Part shown: positions 1 to 7,879 of the stretch, in pieces
How positions within the stretch are numbered: the stretch's first letter is position 1
How the letters are laid out: every line of letters starts with the position of its first letter
Source of the DNA: an uncultured Thermomicrobiales bacterium
GTDB taxonomy: Bacteria > Chloroflexota > Chloroflexia > Thermomicrobiales > UBA6265
Assembly: GCA_902806345.1 (NCBI GenBank)
Contig: CADCWF010000091.1
Span: forward strand, 1 to 33,956
DNA: 33,956 nucleotides
Direction of reading: 5' to 3'
The notes under the pieces: model-generated
Told to the model about the DNA's origin: nothing
Database searches by the model: none
The model's input: only the letters and a program-made list of their open reading frames with translations
Position numbers and translations under genes: made by a program

Positions 1-62
1 GTCCCGGTCAGACCACCGGCGACTCAGATCCGCGCGACCGGTCTGGATCGAGGGCGCCGGCA

Positions 63-440
63 TCAACTCGCGCGCTTGCGGTCCGACTTCGGCGCGTCCG
101 CCGCGGCGAAGTCGATGCTTCGCTCCAGCCACGGCGCCAGCCGCTCCGGGTCAGTCCGCACCTCGTCCGGGATCAGGATCTTGTTCTTGCTGATTGGACC
201 GTTCGGTCGATACTGAAACGGGACGGTGCCCCAGTGCTCGATCAATGTCTCGCGGTCGGCGGGGGGGAGCTTCAGCGCCAGTCCGGCTTCGGTAATTGCG
301 GCGAACATCGGGCCGTCGGCGTAGACGCCCACCCCTCCGAACATCGAGCGGAACCGCAGGACCGGTGGCGGCGTGACCGCGTCCGCCGCCGCCTCCAGGT
401 CGCGCCGCAGGCCATCGAGCACCGCGTCCCTGTCGCTCAC
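63..440 (-). CDS. TfoX N-terminal domain protein
   Basis: A 125-residue protein made almost entirely of a TfoX N-terminal domain. The signature block around residues 30-60 carries the family pattern MFGG-x-GVYADG-x-MFA followed by LALKL. Full TfoX/Sxy proteins of gammaproteobacteria help control competence, but stand-alone N-domain proteins like this one are common outside that group and have no settled role, so I do not transfer the competence function. I chose GTG at 438-440 because a strong GGAGGAG ribosome site sits just upstream and the domain begins soon after. An upstream extension to 617 would be Arg/Ser-rich and overlap the next gene. The gene lies 31 bp downstream of the acyl-CoA synthetase gene on the same strand and may be co-transcribed with it. 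Confidence 0.82.
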   Translation of the reverse strand: MSDRDAVLDGLRRDLEAAADAVTPPPVLRFRSMFGGVGVYADGPMFAAITEAGLALKLPPADRETLIEHWGTVPFQYRPNGPISKNKILIPDEVRTDPERLAPWLERSIDFAAADAPKSDRKRAS

Positions 441-471
441 CGCGTCTCCTCCCCCCCGACCTGCCACCTCG

Positions 472-2085
472 TTAGTGGATGCGCTTCTCCCGCCCGGCCC
501 ACTCTCGCTCGCGGAGGGCGAACTTCTGGACCTTGCCGGTGCTCGTCTTCGGCAGCTCGCCGAACTCGACCGCCTTCGGCGCCTTGAACCGGGCCAGCCG
601 CCCGCGGACGAAGGCAATCAACTCCTCCTCCGTCGCCGTTCCGCCCGGCTTCAGCGCGACGAACGCCTTGGGCGCCTCGCCCCAGTGGTCGTCGGGGACG
701 GCGACGACCGCCGCCTCCAGCACCGCCGGGTGGGCGCAGAGCGTTTGTTCGACCTCGATGGTGGAGATGTTCTCGCCGCCGGAGATGATGATGTCCTTCT
801 TGCGGTCGCGCAGCTCCAGGTAGCCGTCCGGGTGCATCACGGCGAGGTCGCCGGAGTGGAACCAGCCGCCGCGGAAGGCGGCCGCGGTCGCCTCCGGGTC
901 GGCGAAGTAGCCCTTCATCGTGTTGTTGCCGCGCATCACCACCTCGCCCAGCGTCTTGCCGTCGGCGGGGACGTCGCGCATCTCCTCGTCGACCACCCGG
1001 GCGTCGTCGGCGACGAGGTAGCCGACCCCCTGCCGCGCCTTGAGCCTGGCCCGCTCCTCGGCCGGGAGGGCGTCCCAGTGGGGCTGCCACTCGCAGACGG
1101 TGTAGGGGCCGTAGACCTCGGTCAGGCCGTAGACGTGGACGATCTCGGCGCCGAGCGCCTCGACCTGCCGGATGATGGTCGGGGAGGGAGGTGCGGCGGC
1201 GGTGCTGATGACGAGCCGGCGCGGCAGCGGCTCGGTCGGCGCCGCCTCCGAGTTGACGAGCGAGATCAGCACCGTCGGCGCGGCGCAGAAGTGGGTCACG
1301 CCCTCGTCGCGCACCAGGCGCCAGACCTCGGCCGGGTCGAGCTTGCGGAGGCAGACGTGGGTGGCGCCGATGGCGGTAGTCGCCCAGGGGTAGCACCAGC
1401 CGTTGCAGTGGAACATCGGCAGCGTCCAGAGGTAGACGCTGTCGGAGGCCATCCGGGTTTCGAGCAGCTCGCCGAGGGCGTTCAGGTAGGCGCCGCGGTG
1501 GGTATACATCACCCCCTTCGGGCGGCCGGTGGTGCCGGAGGTGTAGTCGATCGCGATCGTCTCGTCCTCGTCGTCCAGTGGCCACTCGACCGGCTCCGGG
1601 CTGCCGGCGGCGAGGAACGCCTCGTAGTCGGGACCGGGCAGCCGAAGCCCGCCCGGCACGTCCTCGACGGAAACGACGGTCTCGAGGTCCGGCAGGTCGG
1701 CAAGAACGGGCTCGACGAGGTGGGCAAGCTCCGTGTCGACGACGAGCAGCCGGGCACCTGCGTGGCGGAGGATGTCGCGGATCTCCGTTGGCGAGAGGCG
1801 GGTGTTGATGGCGACGAGGATCGCCCCGGCGAGGGGCACCCCGAAGTGGCCTTCCAGCATCTGGGGGATGTTCGGCAGCAGGTAGGCGACGCGGTCGTCC
1901 CGCCCGATGCCCGCCTGCTTCAGGGCCGAGGCGAGGCGGTGGACGCGCGCGTTCAACTCGGGATAGGTCATCGTCCGGTCGCCGTAGACGACGGCCGGTT
2001 TCTCGCGGAAGACGGCGGCGCTGCGCTGGAGGAAGCGCAGCGGCGTCAGGAACGAGCGGTGGACCTCGGGCGGGTAGGTGGGCAT
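472..2085 (-). CDS. AMP-dependent acyl-CoA synthetase
   Basis: A 537-residue adenylate-forming ligase expected to activate a carboxylic or fatty acid to its acyl-CoA through an acyl-AMP intermediate. The ATP-binding loop YTSGTTGRPKG is at residues 181-191. A YGLTE motif follows in the middle, then RKKDIIISGGENIST, and a C-terminal PKTSTGKVQK with the expected catalytic lysine. The segment with FHCNGWCYPWA resembles the FadD/DmdB-like medium-chain acyl-activating branch. Substrate cannot be read from sequence. ATG at 2083-2085 begins the normal N-terminus; longer upstream readings have no family similarity. The gene diverges from the CoA-transferase pair across a 252-bp space, so both may serve one organic-acid degradation route. 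Confidence 0.93.
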   Translation of the reverse strand: MPTYPPEVHRSFLTPLRFLQRSAAVFREKPAVVYGDRTMTYPELNARVHRLASALKQAGIGRDDRVAYLLPNIPQMLEGHFGVPLAGAILVAINTRLSPTEIRDILRHAGARLLVVDTELAHLVEPVLADLPDLETVVSVEDVPGGLRLPGPDYEAFLAAGSPEPVEWPLDDEDETIAIDYTSGTTGRPKGVMYTHRGAYLNALGELLETRMASDSVYLWTLPMFHCNGWCYPWATTAIGATHVCLRKLDPAEVWRLVRDEGVTHFCAAPTVLISLVNSEAAPTEPLPRRLVISTAAAPPSPTIIRQVEALGAEIVHVYGLTEVYGPYTVCEWQPHWDALPAEERARLKARQGVGYLVADDARVVDEEMRDVPADGKTLGEVVMRGNNTMKGYFADPEATAAAFRGGWFHSGDLAVMHPDGYLELRDRKKDIIISGGENISTIEVEQTLCAHPAVLEAAVVAVPDDHWGEAPKAFVALKPGGTATEEELIAFVRGRLARFKAPKAVEFGELPKTSTGKVQKFALREREWAGREKRIH

Positions 2086-2337
2086 CGGCGGCGGTGGTCT
2101 CCGGTGCCCGGCGGCCGAGCCGGGCGGGTGCGACGGCGAATCTGCGACGGGACTATGATTGCCCGCGTATCGATGCCGGTGCAATGGGGGCGGGGACGCC
2201 TGGGGCTGAAGGCCCGAGCTGGGGGGACGAAGTTCCTCCGGGACTGGGAACGATCCACGCCGAAACCCGTCCTCAGTCTCGGAGCGGCTTTGTCCCTGCA
2301 GCCCCGGGCCACCTCGGCGCCCCGGAGGACCCTCCCG
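2086..2337 (+). promoter_or_regulatory. Divergent promoter region and leader of the CoA-transferase genes
   Basis: This 252-bp space separates the acyl-CoA synthetase and CoA-transferase starts. A -10-like TATGAT lies at 2154-2159 on the plus strand with no convincing -35. This would leave a leader of about 170 nt that contains a GGGGGA...TCCTCC stem near 2222-2239. The ribosome site GGAGG is at 2324-2328. I looked for T-box, TPP, cobalamin and other riboswitch signatures and did not find one. Confidence 0.4.
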
Positions 2338-3153
2338 ATGATCGACAAGCAAACCACCTTGGCCGAGGCGATCGGCGCGATCCCCGACGGCGCCACGGCC
2401 GCGCTCGGCGGCAACACGCTCCACCGGGCGCCATGCGCGGCCGTCCACGAGATCGTCCGCCAAGGGAAGCGGGGGCTCAACCTCGTCAAGACGGCCGGCG
2501 CCTACGACGTCGACCTCCTGTGCGCTGCCGGCTGCGCGAGCGCGGTCTCGGCCGGCTTCGTCGGCTACGAGACGCCGTTTGGGCTGGCCCCCGCCTACCG
2601 AAGGGGGGTCGAGACAGGCACTGTCGAGGCGCGAGAGCACGTCTGCGCCTCGGTCATCGCCGGCCTCCGGGCGGCCAGCCAGGGGGTGCCCTTCATGCCG
2701 CTGGCCGGGATGGACGGCTCCGACCTGCAGGCCGCCCGCGGCTTCGCCCGCATCGCCGACCCCTACGGCGGGCCGTCCGTCGTCGCCATCCCGGCGATCG
2801 CGCCGGACGTCGCCATCCTCCACGTCCAGCAGGCGGACCGGAGTGGCAACGCCCGGATCGATGGCACCCGGTTCGAGGACGTCCTGATGGCGCAGGCCGC
2901 CCGGCGGGTGATCGTCACCGCCGAGGAGGTCGTCGACGCGGTCGAGCCGGCGGCGGTCGCCATCCCCGGCTTCCTGGTCAACGCGGTGGTCGAGGTTCCA
3001 GGCGGCGCCAGCCCCTGCTCCTGCGCCGGCGTCTACGCCTACGACGCCGAGGCGCTCAAGGCGTGGACGGCCGCGGCGCGCACGCCCGAAGGGGCCAGGG
3101 CGTACATCGAGGACCGGATCCTGGCCGTCGCCGGGGTCGGGGTCGGCGCGTGA
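2338..3153 (+). CDS. CoA-transferase family protein, subunit A
   Basis: A 271-residue protein of the family I CoA-transferase alpha type, closest in style to glutaconate CoA-transferase subunit A and the mycobacterial IpdA group. The N-terminal half has the glycine-rich ALGGN stretch (about residue 21-25). The block GVPFMPLAGMDGSDL near residue 118 matches the usual 'GVPFxP...GSDL' region of GctA-like subunits. It should form a heteromer with the following gene, whose start overlaps this stop by 4 bases, indicating translational coupling. ATG at 2338 follows a GGAGG site with a 9-base gap. The reaction could be CoA transfer to a dicarboxylic acid or, as in IpdAB, hydrolytic C-C cleavage of a cyclic acyl-CoA; sequence alone does not decide. 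Confidence 0.88.
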   Translation: MIDKQTTLAEAIGAIPDGATAALGGNTLHRAPCAAVHEIVRQGKRGLNLVKTAGAYDVDLLCAAGCASAVSAGFVGYETPFGLAPAYRRGVETGTVEAREHVCASVIAGLRAASQGVPFMPLAGMDGSDLQAARGFARIADPYGGPSVVAIPAIAPDVAILHVQQADRSGNARIDGTRFEDVLMAQAARRVIVTAEEVVDAVEPAAVAIPGFLVNAVVEVPGGASPCSCAGVYAYDAEALKAWTAAARTPEGARAYIEDRILAVAGVGVGA

Positions 3154-3875
3154 GCGAGGAGTCGTTCGGGCCGCCGGAGATGATGGCGGTCGCCTTGGCG
3201 CGGCTGCTGCGGAACGGCGAGACGGTCTTCCACGGCGTCGCCTCGCCCTTGCCGATGGTGGCGACGCTGCTCGCCAAGCGGCTCCACGCCCCGGACCTGG
3301 TCTACCTGAGCATCGCCGGCGGCGTCGACGCCTCGCCCTCCCGCCTGCCCGCCTCGACCGTCGACCCGGTGCTGCTCGAGGGCGCCCGCGCGACCGTCAC
3401 CCTGGCCGAGCTGTTCGACCTGTCGGCGCGGGGCCGGCTCGACGTCGCCTTCCTGAGCGGCGTCCAGATCGACGGCCGGGGGCGGGTCAACATGAGCGCA
3501 ATCGGCCCATTCGCCCGGCCAACGGTGCGGCTACCGGGAGGCGCCGGCAGCGCCCTGCTGATGCCGACGGCGAAGCGCGTCCTGCTCTGGCGGGCGAAGC
3601 ACGACCCGCGCGTCTTCGTCGACGAGCTCGACTTCGTGACGGCCGCCGGCAACGTCGAGCGGGTCGTCACCCCGCTCTGCGTGTTTCGGCGGGCGGAAGA
3701 CCGGCTGGTCGTCGAGACGATCCACCCGGGCGTCTCGCCAGATGTGGTCCGGGTCGAGACGGGATTTCCGGTCGAGGTCGGGTCGAAAACCCCGGTGACG
3801 GCGCCGCCAACGCCGGAGGAATTGGCTGTGCTGGAGGAGCTCGACCCGGGGCGGGTGCGGGCGAGCGAGTTCTAG
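3150..3875 (+). CDS. CoA-transferase family protein, subunit B
   Basis: A 241-residue beta-type subunit paired with the preceding alpha subunit. GTG at 3150 overlaps the upstream stop in a GTGA arrangement, and the reading frame has no better start. The fold markers are present: LSGVQIDGRGRVNMSAIG near residue 105 and the CVFRRAEDRLVVETIHPGVS segment near residue 180. The odd point is residues 50-60, which read LVYLSIAGGVD where true glutaconate CoA-transferase B subunits have an ESG motif with the nucleophilic glutamate. I see no glutamate there, so the classic covalent glutamyl-CoA mechanism is doubtful. IpdAB-type homologues that lack this residue act as hydrolases. A function in ring or branched-acid degradation is therefore possible but unproven. 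Confidence 0.87.
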   Translation: MSEESFGPPEMMAVALARLLRNGETVFHGVASPLPMVATLLAKRLHAPDLVYLSIAGGVDASPSRLPASTVDPVLLEGARATVTLAELFDLSARGRLDVAFLSGVQIDGRGRVNMSAIGPFARPTVRLPGGAGSALLMPTAKRVLLWRAKHDPRVFVDELDFVTAAGNVERVVTPLCVFRRAEDRLVVETIHPGVSPDVVRVETGFPVEVGSKTPVTAPPTPEELAVLEELDPGRVRASEF

Positions 3876-3976
3876 GGCCGAGCGGGGCGGGCCGCTTCCG
3901 GTCGATCGCGTTCCTCGTCAGTGGATATCCACCGTTCGGTGCGGGCACGCTGGGACCGTCGTCCCCGGTCAACCGA

Positions 3977-5497
3977 TCATCGCCCGCCGCCCGTCGCCGC
4001 GGTGGCGGCGACAAGCCGCGAGAGGCGGTCGTGGGCAGCGCCCCACGCCGAAGCGTCGCCGACGGGCTCGAAGGTGTCCACCACAACCGAGCGGCGGACG
4101 ACGGCCCGGATATCGGCGAGGGAGGCGAGCTCGCCGCTGGCCATCACCTGGACGAGGACGTTGCCGAGGGCGGTCGCCTCGACCGGCCCGGCAAGCACCC
4201 GGCGGCGGGTGGCGTCGGCGGTCAGACGGGAGAGGAGGGCGTTCCGGGCGCCGCCGCCGACGACGTGGACGGTCGCGATCGGGCGGCCGGTGACCGCCTC
4301 CAGGCGGTCGAGAACCCAGCGGTACTTCAGGGCCAGGCTCTCCAGGATGCAGCGGATCGTTGCGCCAACGCCCTCCGGCGGGGCCTGCCCACCCTCGACG
4401 CAGAGGCCCGAGATCCGAGCCGGCATATCGCCGGGGGCGAGCAAGGAGGGGTGGTCGGGGTCAACGAGCGGGCCAAAGGGGGGCGCCGCCTCGCCGAGAC
4501 GGACGAGTTCGTCGTAGGCGTAGGCCCGTCCCTGGCGCTCCCAGGTCCGGCGGCACTCCTGGAGCAGCCAGAGCCCCATCACGTTCTTGAGGAGCCGGAT
4601 CGTGCCCCCGACGCCGACCTCGTTGGTCAGGTTCGCGACTCGGGCCTCCGTGGTCAGGACCGGGGCAGGCGTCTCGACGCCGACCAACGACCAGGTGCCG
4701 CTGGAGATGTAGGCCCAGTCGTCCCCGGCGGCCGGGATAGCGGCGACGGCCGAGGCCGTGTCGTGCGACCCGACCGCGACCACCGTCGTCCCAGCCGCCA
4801 GGCCGACCGTCGACGCGAGTGCCGGCAGGAGCGGGCCGAGCGGGGTTCCAGGGTCGACGATCGGCTGGCGGAAGAGTCTCCCGGGAAGGCCGAGCCGCTC
4901 GATCAGACCCGTCGCCCAGTCGCGTCGAACCGGGTCGTAGAGCTGGGTGGTGCTGGCATTGGTCCGCTCGTTGGCGACCTCGCCGCAGATCCAGTAGGCG
5001 AGGAGGTCCGGCATCAGGAGCAGCCGCTCGGCCGCCGCCAGGAGCGGGGTTCCGTCCATCGCAAGGAGCTGGTACAGGGTGTTGAGTTGAAGGTGCTGGA
5101 TTCCGGTTGCCGCGTAGATGTCCGGCCAGGGGACCAGCTGGCTTGCCCGCTGCGGCATGCCGACCGTCCTCCCGTCCCGGTAGTGAACCGGGTTGCCGAC
5201 GAGCGTGCCGGCCCTGTCGAGGAGGCCGAAATCGGCACCCCAGGTGTCGATGCCGATGCTGCGCGGCGGATCGTCGGCAACCCCCGATCGGGCCAGCGCT
5301 CGCCCGGTCTCGTGGAGGAGCCGGAGGGCGTCCCAGTGGAGGCCGGTCGGCAGGCGGACCGGCTCGTTCAGGAAGCGGTACGTCTCCTCGAGGGCGACGC
5401 GCTCTCCGTCGAACCGGCCGAGCACGGCCCGGCCGCTCTCGGCACCGATATCGATCGCGAGGGCGGCGACGGCCCTGCCCCGCTGCTGAGCGGTCAT
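3977..5497 (-). CDS. rhaB: Rhamnulokinase (FGGY carbohydrate kinase)
   Basis: A 506-residue FGGY-family sugar kinase expected to phosphorylate L-rhamnulose to L-rhamnulose 1-phosphate in the cytoplasm. The N-terminal phosphate loop reads AIDIGAESGRA (residues 14-24). IGIDTWGADFGLLD at 81-94 followed by PVHYRD is highly characteristic of RhaB. TGIQHLQLNTLYQL, the SHDTASAV motif, YISSGTWSL and the C-terminal VVGGGARN adenosine motif all follow in order. Length is normal. The ATG at 5495-5497 has only a weak GGCGG upstream. The gene is divergent from a class II sugar-phosphate aldolase, the enzyme class that acts next in the pathway. No isomerase or transporter for the sugar is in the window. 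Confidence 0.9.
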   Translation of the reverse strand: MTAQQRGRAVAALAIDIGAESGRAVLGRFDGERVALEETYRFLNEPVRLPTGLHWDALRLLHETGRALARSGVADDPPRSIGIDTWGADFGLLDRAGTLVGNPVHYRDGRTVGMPQRASQLVPWPDIYAATGIQHLQLNTLYQLLAMDGTPLLAAAERLLLMPDLLAYWICGEVANERTNASTTQLYDPVRRDWATGLIERLGLPGRLFRQPIVDPGTPLGPLLPALASTVGLAAGTTVVAVGSHDTASAVAAIPAAGDDWAYISSGTWSLVGVETPAPVLTTEARVANLTNEVGVGGTIRLLKNVMGLWLLQECRRTWERQGRAYAYDELVRLGEAAPPFGPLVDPDHPSLLAPGDMPARISGLCVEGGQAPPEGVGATIRCILESLALKYRWVLDRLEAVTGRPIATVHVVGGGARNALLSRLTADATRRRVLAGPVEATALGNVLVQVMASGELASLADIRAVVRRSVVVDTFEPVGDASAWGAAHDRLSRLVAATAATGGGR

Positions 5498-5855
5498 CCG
5501 CCGGGTGCCGACTGGAGGCCCGAACCGAACCTCGCTCGACCGTTGGGATCGGCCGCCCCAGGAACCACCCCGCTGCGGTCCAGAGGGAACGGGAGATGGC
5601 CGTGCCGGAACCGGGCGACCTCGAGGCGTGAAGGGCAGCCATACCGGGCGGCGGGGGCCGGAATCGATCGCCGGTAGGGGTGGTTCTGGCTCATGGAGAC
5701 GGCCGCCTCTGGCACGAGTTACCCGCCGGCGGGACCAGTGGCGGCGCCTCCGCCCCGAGTGATGCCGGTGCCGCGTCGGCCGCTGCGGTTCCCAGCGGCG
5801 GCGAGAAACGCGACAATGGTGCCCGTGCCGTGCGGTGGAGGCAAGAGGGGAAACG
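5498..5855 (+). promoter_or_regulatory. Divergent intergenic region between rhamnulokinase and aldolase
   Basis: 358 bp without a convincing gene. On the plus strand a promoter candidate TTCCCA (5789-5794), 17-bp spacer, GACAAT (5812-5817) would start transcription about 30 nt before the aldolase ATG. For the kinase I see only a weak TATGGC on the minus strand. No clear regulator-binding palindrome stands out. A short minus-strand frame ending at 5494 overlaps the kinase start and does not look like a gene. Confidence 0.4.
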
Positions 5856-6524
5856 ATGCTGCTGGAGGATCTGCGCCGTCAGGTGGTGAACGTCGGCCTG
5901 GAAGCCCTGGAGCGGGGGGTGGTCCACGGCACCGCCGGCAACATGTCCGTCCGCGACCGGGCCAGCGGACTGATCGCGATCTCGCCGAGCGGGATACCCT
6001 ACCCGAGCGTCTCCCCGGCCGACGTCGTCATCGTCGACGACCAGGGCAAGACGATCGACGGCACGCGAAAGCCCAGCAGCGAGACCCCCCTCCACACGAT
6101 GGTGATGCGGGCCCGCCCGGACATCGCCGCCATCGTCCACACCCATTCCCACTACTCGACGGTCGTCAGCTGCATCCGACCGTGCCTGCCCGCGATCCTG
6201 ACCGAGGTCTGCCTCGCCGTCGGCGATACCATCCCGGTCACGCGCTACGGCCTGACCGGCACGGCCGACTTCGGGGAGAGCGTCGTCGAGGTCGTGACGC
6301 CGGAGACGAAGGCGGTGATCATCAAGAACCACGGCCTGATCTGCTTCGGCAAGGATTTCGACGAGGCGCTGCTAACCGCCGAGATCGTCGAGGAGGCGGC
6401 CAAGGTCTACGTCCATGCCCTGGCCGCCAACGGGGGGCGCGAGCCGGACTTGGTGCCGGCCGGGTTGATCCCGGAGATGCGGGAGCGCTTCCTCGCGTCG
6501 TACGGGCAGGCGACTCCGGCCTGA
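5856..6524 (+). CDS. Class II aldolase (fuculose/rhamnulose-phosphate type)
   Basis: A 222-residue class II aldolase/adducin-domain protein. Motifs in order are GTAGNMSVR (25-33), SPSGIPY (43-49), KPSSETPLH with the candidate catalytic Glu76, VHTHSHYS with the zinc ligands His95 and His97, and IIKNHGL with His159. This set fits L-fuculose 1-phosphate aldolase and relatives, which cleave ketose 1-phosphates to dihydroxyacetone phosphate and lactaldehyde. Ribulose-5-phosphate 4-epimerases share the fold, so the exact substrate is open. The divergent rhamnulokinase argues for rhamnulose 1-phosphate. I prefer ATG at 5856, preceded by AGAGGGG at 5844-5850, over the in-frame GTG at 5835, which has no site. 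Confidence 0.88.
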   Translation: MLLEDLRRQVVNVGLEALERGVVHGTAGNMSVRDRASGLIAISPSGIPYPSVSPADVVIVDDQGKTIDGTRKPSSETPLHTMVMRARPDIAAIVHTHSHYSTVVSCIRPCLPAILTEVCLAVGDTIPVTRYGLTGTADFGESVVEVVTPETKAVIIKNHGLICFGKDFDEALLTAEIVEEAAKVYVHALAANGGREPDLVPAGLIPEMRERFLASYGQATPA

Positions 6525-6661
6525 ATCGGAGGCGGTGGAGTACCGATCACCCGATGCTGGGGCGAGCGGGGGAGCCTCCCACGGCCACCGCCGCTCGATC
6601 GCGTACCGCAGGGGAACGGTCCACCCCGTCGGCTCGTCGCGGCGCTCGCCCGAACCGCGTC

Positions 6662-6898
6662 TCAATCGTCCGCCATCAAGATCTCCTCGTCGCGCCCGTT
6701 GATGATCGCCTCGACGGCGAACTGGAGACGGGTCGCCTCGGCGACGGTGAACGCGAACCGAACGAGTGGCGGGCCGTCGGCCGGGCCGACCTCGAGGGCG
6801 ACGCCACCGGTCGGGGTCGAGCGCGCGACCAACGCCCCGACCTCCCGCCCGCCGTCGCCGTCGTCCGCGCTCAGCGCAACCAGCACGTCCATCCGCAT
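6662..6898 (-). CDS. Small conserved-looking protein of unknown function
   Basis: A 78-residue acidic protein. It begins MRMDVLVALSADD and ends in a short DEEILMADD tail. Composition is balanced, unlike the Arg-rich shadow frames of this GC-rich DNA, and a strong GGGGGAGGAG site lies just before the ATG at 6896-6898. Hydrophobic-charged alternation suggests a small beta-alpha fold. There is no signal peptide, membrane helix or cysteine motif. I do not recognise the family. It is convergent with the aldolase (137 bp between stops) and divergent from the Lrp regulator across 372 bp, so its expression could be under that regulator, but nothing in the sequence proves it. Confidence 0.65.
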   Translation of the reverse strand: MRMDVLVALSADDGDGGREVGALVARSTPTGGVALEVGPADGPPLVRFAFTVAEATRLQFAVEAIINGRDEEILMADD

Positions 6899-7270
6899 GA
6901 GCTCCTCCCCCGATCCTGCCGCCACCGGGCAGCCCTCGTTCGGCGAGTGCCGGACATCCCCCGCGGCTAACGCCGTCACCCGGCAGGATACCAGCCCCAT
7001 CGCTGCCACCGGCCGCCGACCACCCTGCGTACGTTCACTCGGGCGCTGGCTAAACTCGTTCCGAATATGGACCCTACGGGCATGGAATTGCTCCTTACCT
7101 TGGTCATTTGGCAAACTTCCTGCGGCGAGGTCTTGCGCCGGTGTAGGGCGGCCGATAGACTCAGGCCCGATCCGCACGGGGATGGATACGCCGCCGTTCG
7201 GTGCAACGATGGGAGCATTTCCGGCGAGCGGGATCGCGAAGGGACGACGATGGTGGGGGAGGGGAGTCCG
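6899..7270 (+). promoter_or_regulatory. Divergent intergenic region with a promoter for the Lrp regulator
   Basis: 372 bp between a small minus-strand gene and the Lrp gene. A sigma-70-type promoter reads TTGCGC (7133-7138), 17-bp spacer, TAGACT (7156-7161), which would give a leader of about 100 nt. The part from about 7060 to 7130 is less GC-rich than its surroundings, as expected for a regulator-binding or bendable segment. I see no clear Lrp-box dyad. Confidence 0.5.
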
Positions 7271-7879
7271 ATGAACCAGGTCGACGCGCTCGACGAGCAG
7301 ATCCTGGCGGCGTTGCAGGCGAGCGGTCGCCTGACGATGAAGGCCCTGGCCGAGCAGGTGGGGCTCTCTAGCCCGGCGATGATCGAGCGGGTGCGGCGGC
7401 TGGAGGAGCGCGGCGTCATCGCCGGCTACCGCGCCGTGATCCAACCGTCGGCGCTCGGCCGCCCGGTCACCGCCCTCATCACCGCCACCGTCGACCGCGG
7501 CAGCTACGAGGCGTTCCTCGAGCGGATCCAGACCGAGGCCGCCGTCGCCGAGTGCCACAGGGTGACCGGCGACGCCACCCATCTGCTGAAGGTCAACGTG
7601 CCGGACATGGCTGCCCTGGAGTCGCTGGTCGACGAACTGGGGGCGGCGGGCGCCCACTGCGAAACGGCGATCGTCCTCTCGTCTCCGGTCGCCTACCGCC
7701 CAATCACGCCGCCGGAAGGAACGACCGCGCCGCGGGCGCGCCGGTCGCGCCGCCGCCGGCGAGCGGCCGCCACCGGTGCCTCGGTCGACGCCGGAACCGA
7801 GGAAGCGGCCCCCGCCAAGCGCCGCGGGGGCCGCCCTCGCGGCGCCCGCCGCGCCACCGAGGAGCCGACAGGCAGCTGA
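7271..7879 (+). CDS. Lrp/AsnC family regulator with basic C-terminal tail
   Basis: A 202-residue transcription regulator. Residues 1-60 form the AsnC-type winged helix (ALDEQILAALQASGR...LTMKALAEQVGLSSPAMIERVRRLEERGVI), and about 65-140 form the RAM/ligand-sensing domain with GYRAVIQPSALGRPV and CHRVTGDATHLLKV. Ordinary Lrp proteins end near residue 150-165. This one continues for about 50 residues rich in Arg, Lys, Ala and Pro and containing GGRPRGARR, which resembles an AT-hook (GRP core flanked by basic residues). ATG at 7271 is preceded by GGGGAGGGG. An in-frame ATG at 7250 is possible. Amino-acid or related small-molecule sensing is expected from the family. Its target is unknown; it lies alone, divergent from a small unknown gene. 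Confidence 0.88.
   Translation: MNQVDALDEQILAALQASGRLTMKALAEQVGLSSPAMIERVRRLEERGVIAGYRAVIQPSALGRPVTALITATVDRGSYEAFLERIQTEAAVAECHRVTGDATHLLKVNVPDMAALESLVDELGAAGAHCETAIVLSSPVAYRPITPPEGTTAPRARRSRRRRRAAATGASVDAGTEEAAPAKRRGGRPRGARRATEEPTGS

Noticed and set aside
2160..2337. Possible T-box or other riboswitch in the CoA-transferase leader.
   Set aside because: The T-box core and the conserved cores of TPP, cobalamin, SAM and glycine classes are absent.
373..3153. A very long plus-strand frame of 926 codons opposite the acyl-CoA synthetase.
   Set aside because: It is the antisense of a gene with a clear family and motifs; only its 3' part from 2338 is real (CoA-transferase A).
5494..5715. Short minus-strand frame upstream of rhamnulokinase.
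   Set aside because: It overlaps the kinase start, lacks a ribosome site and shows no coding bias.
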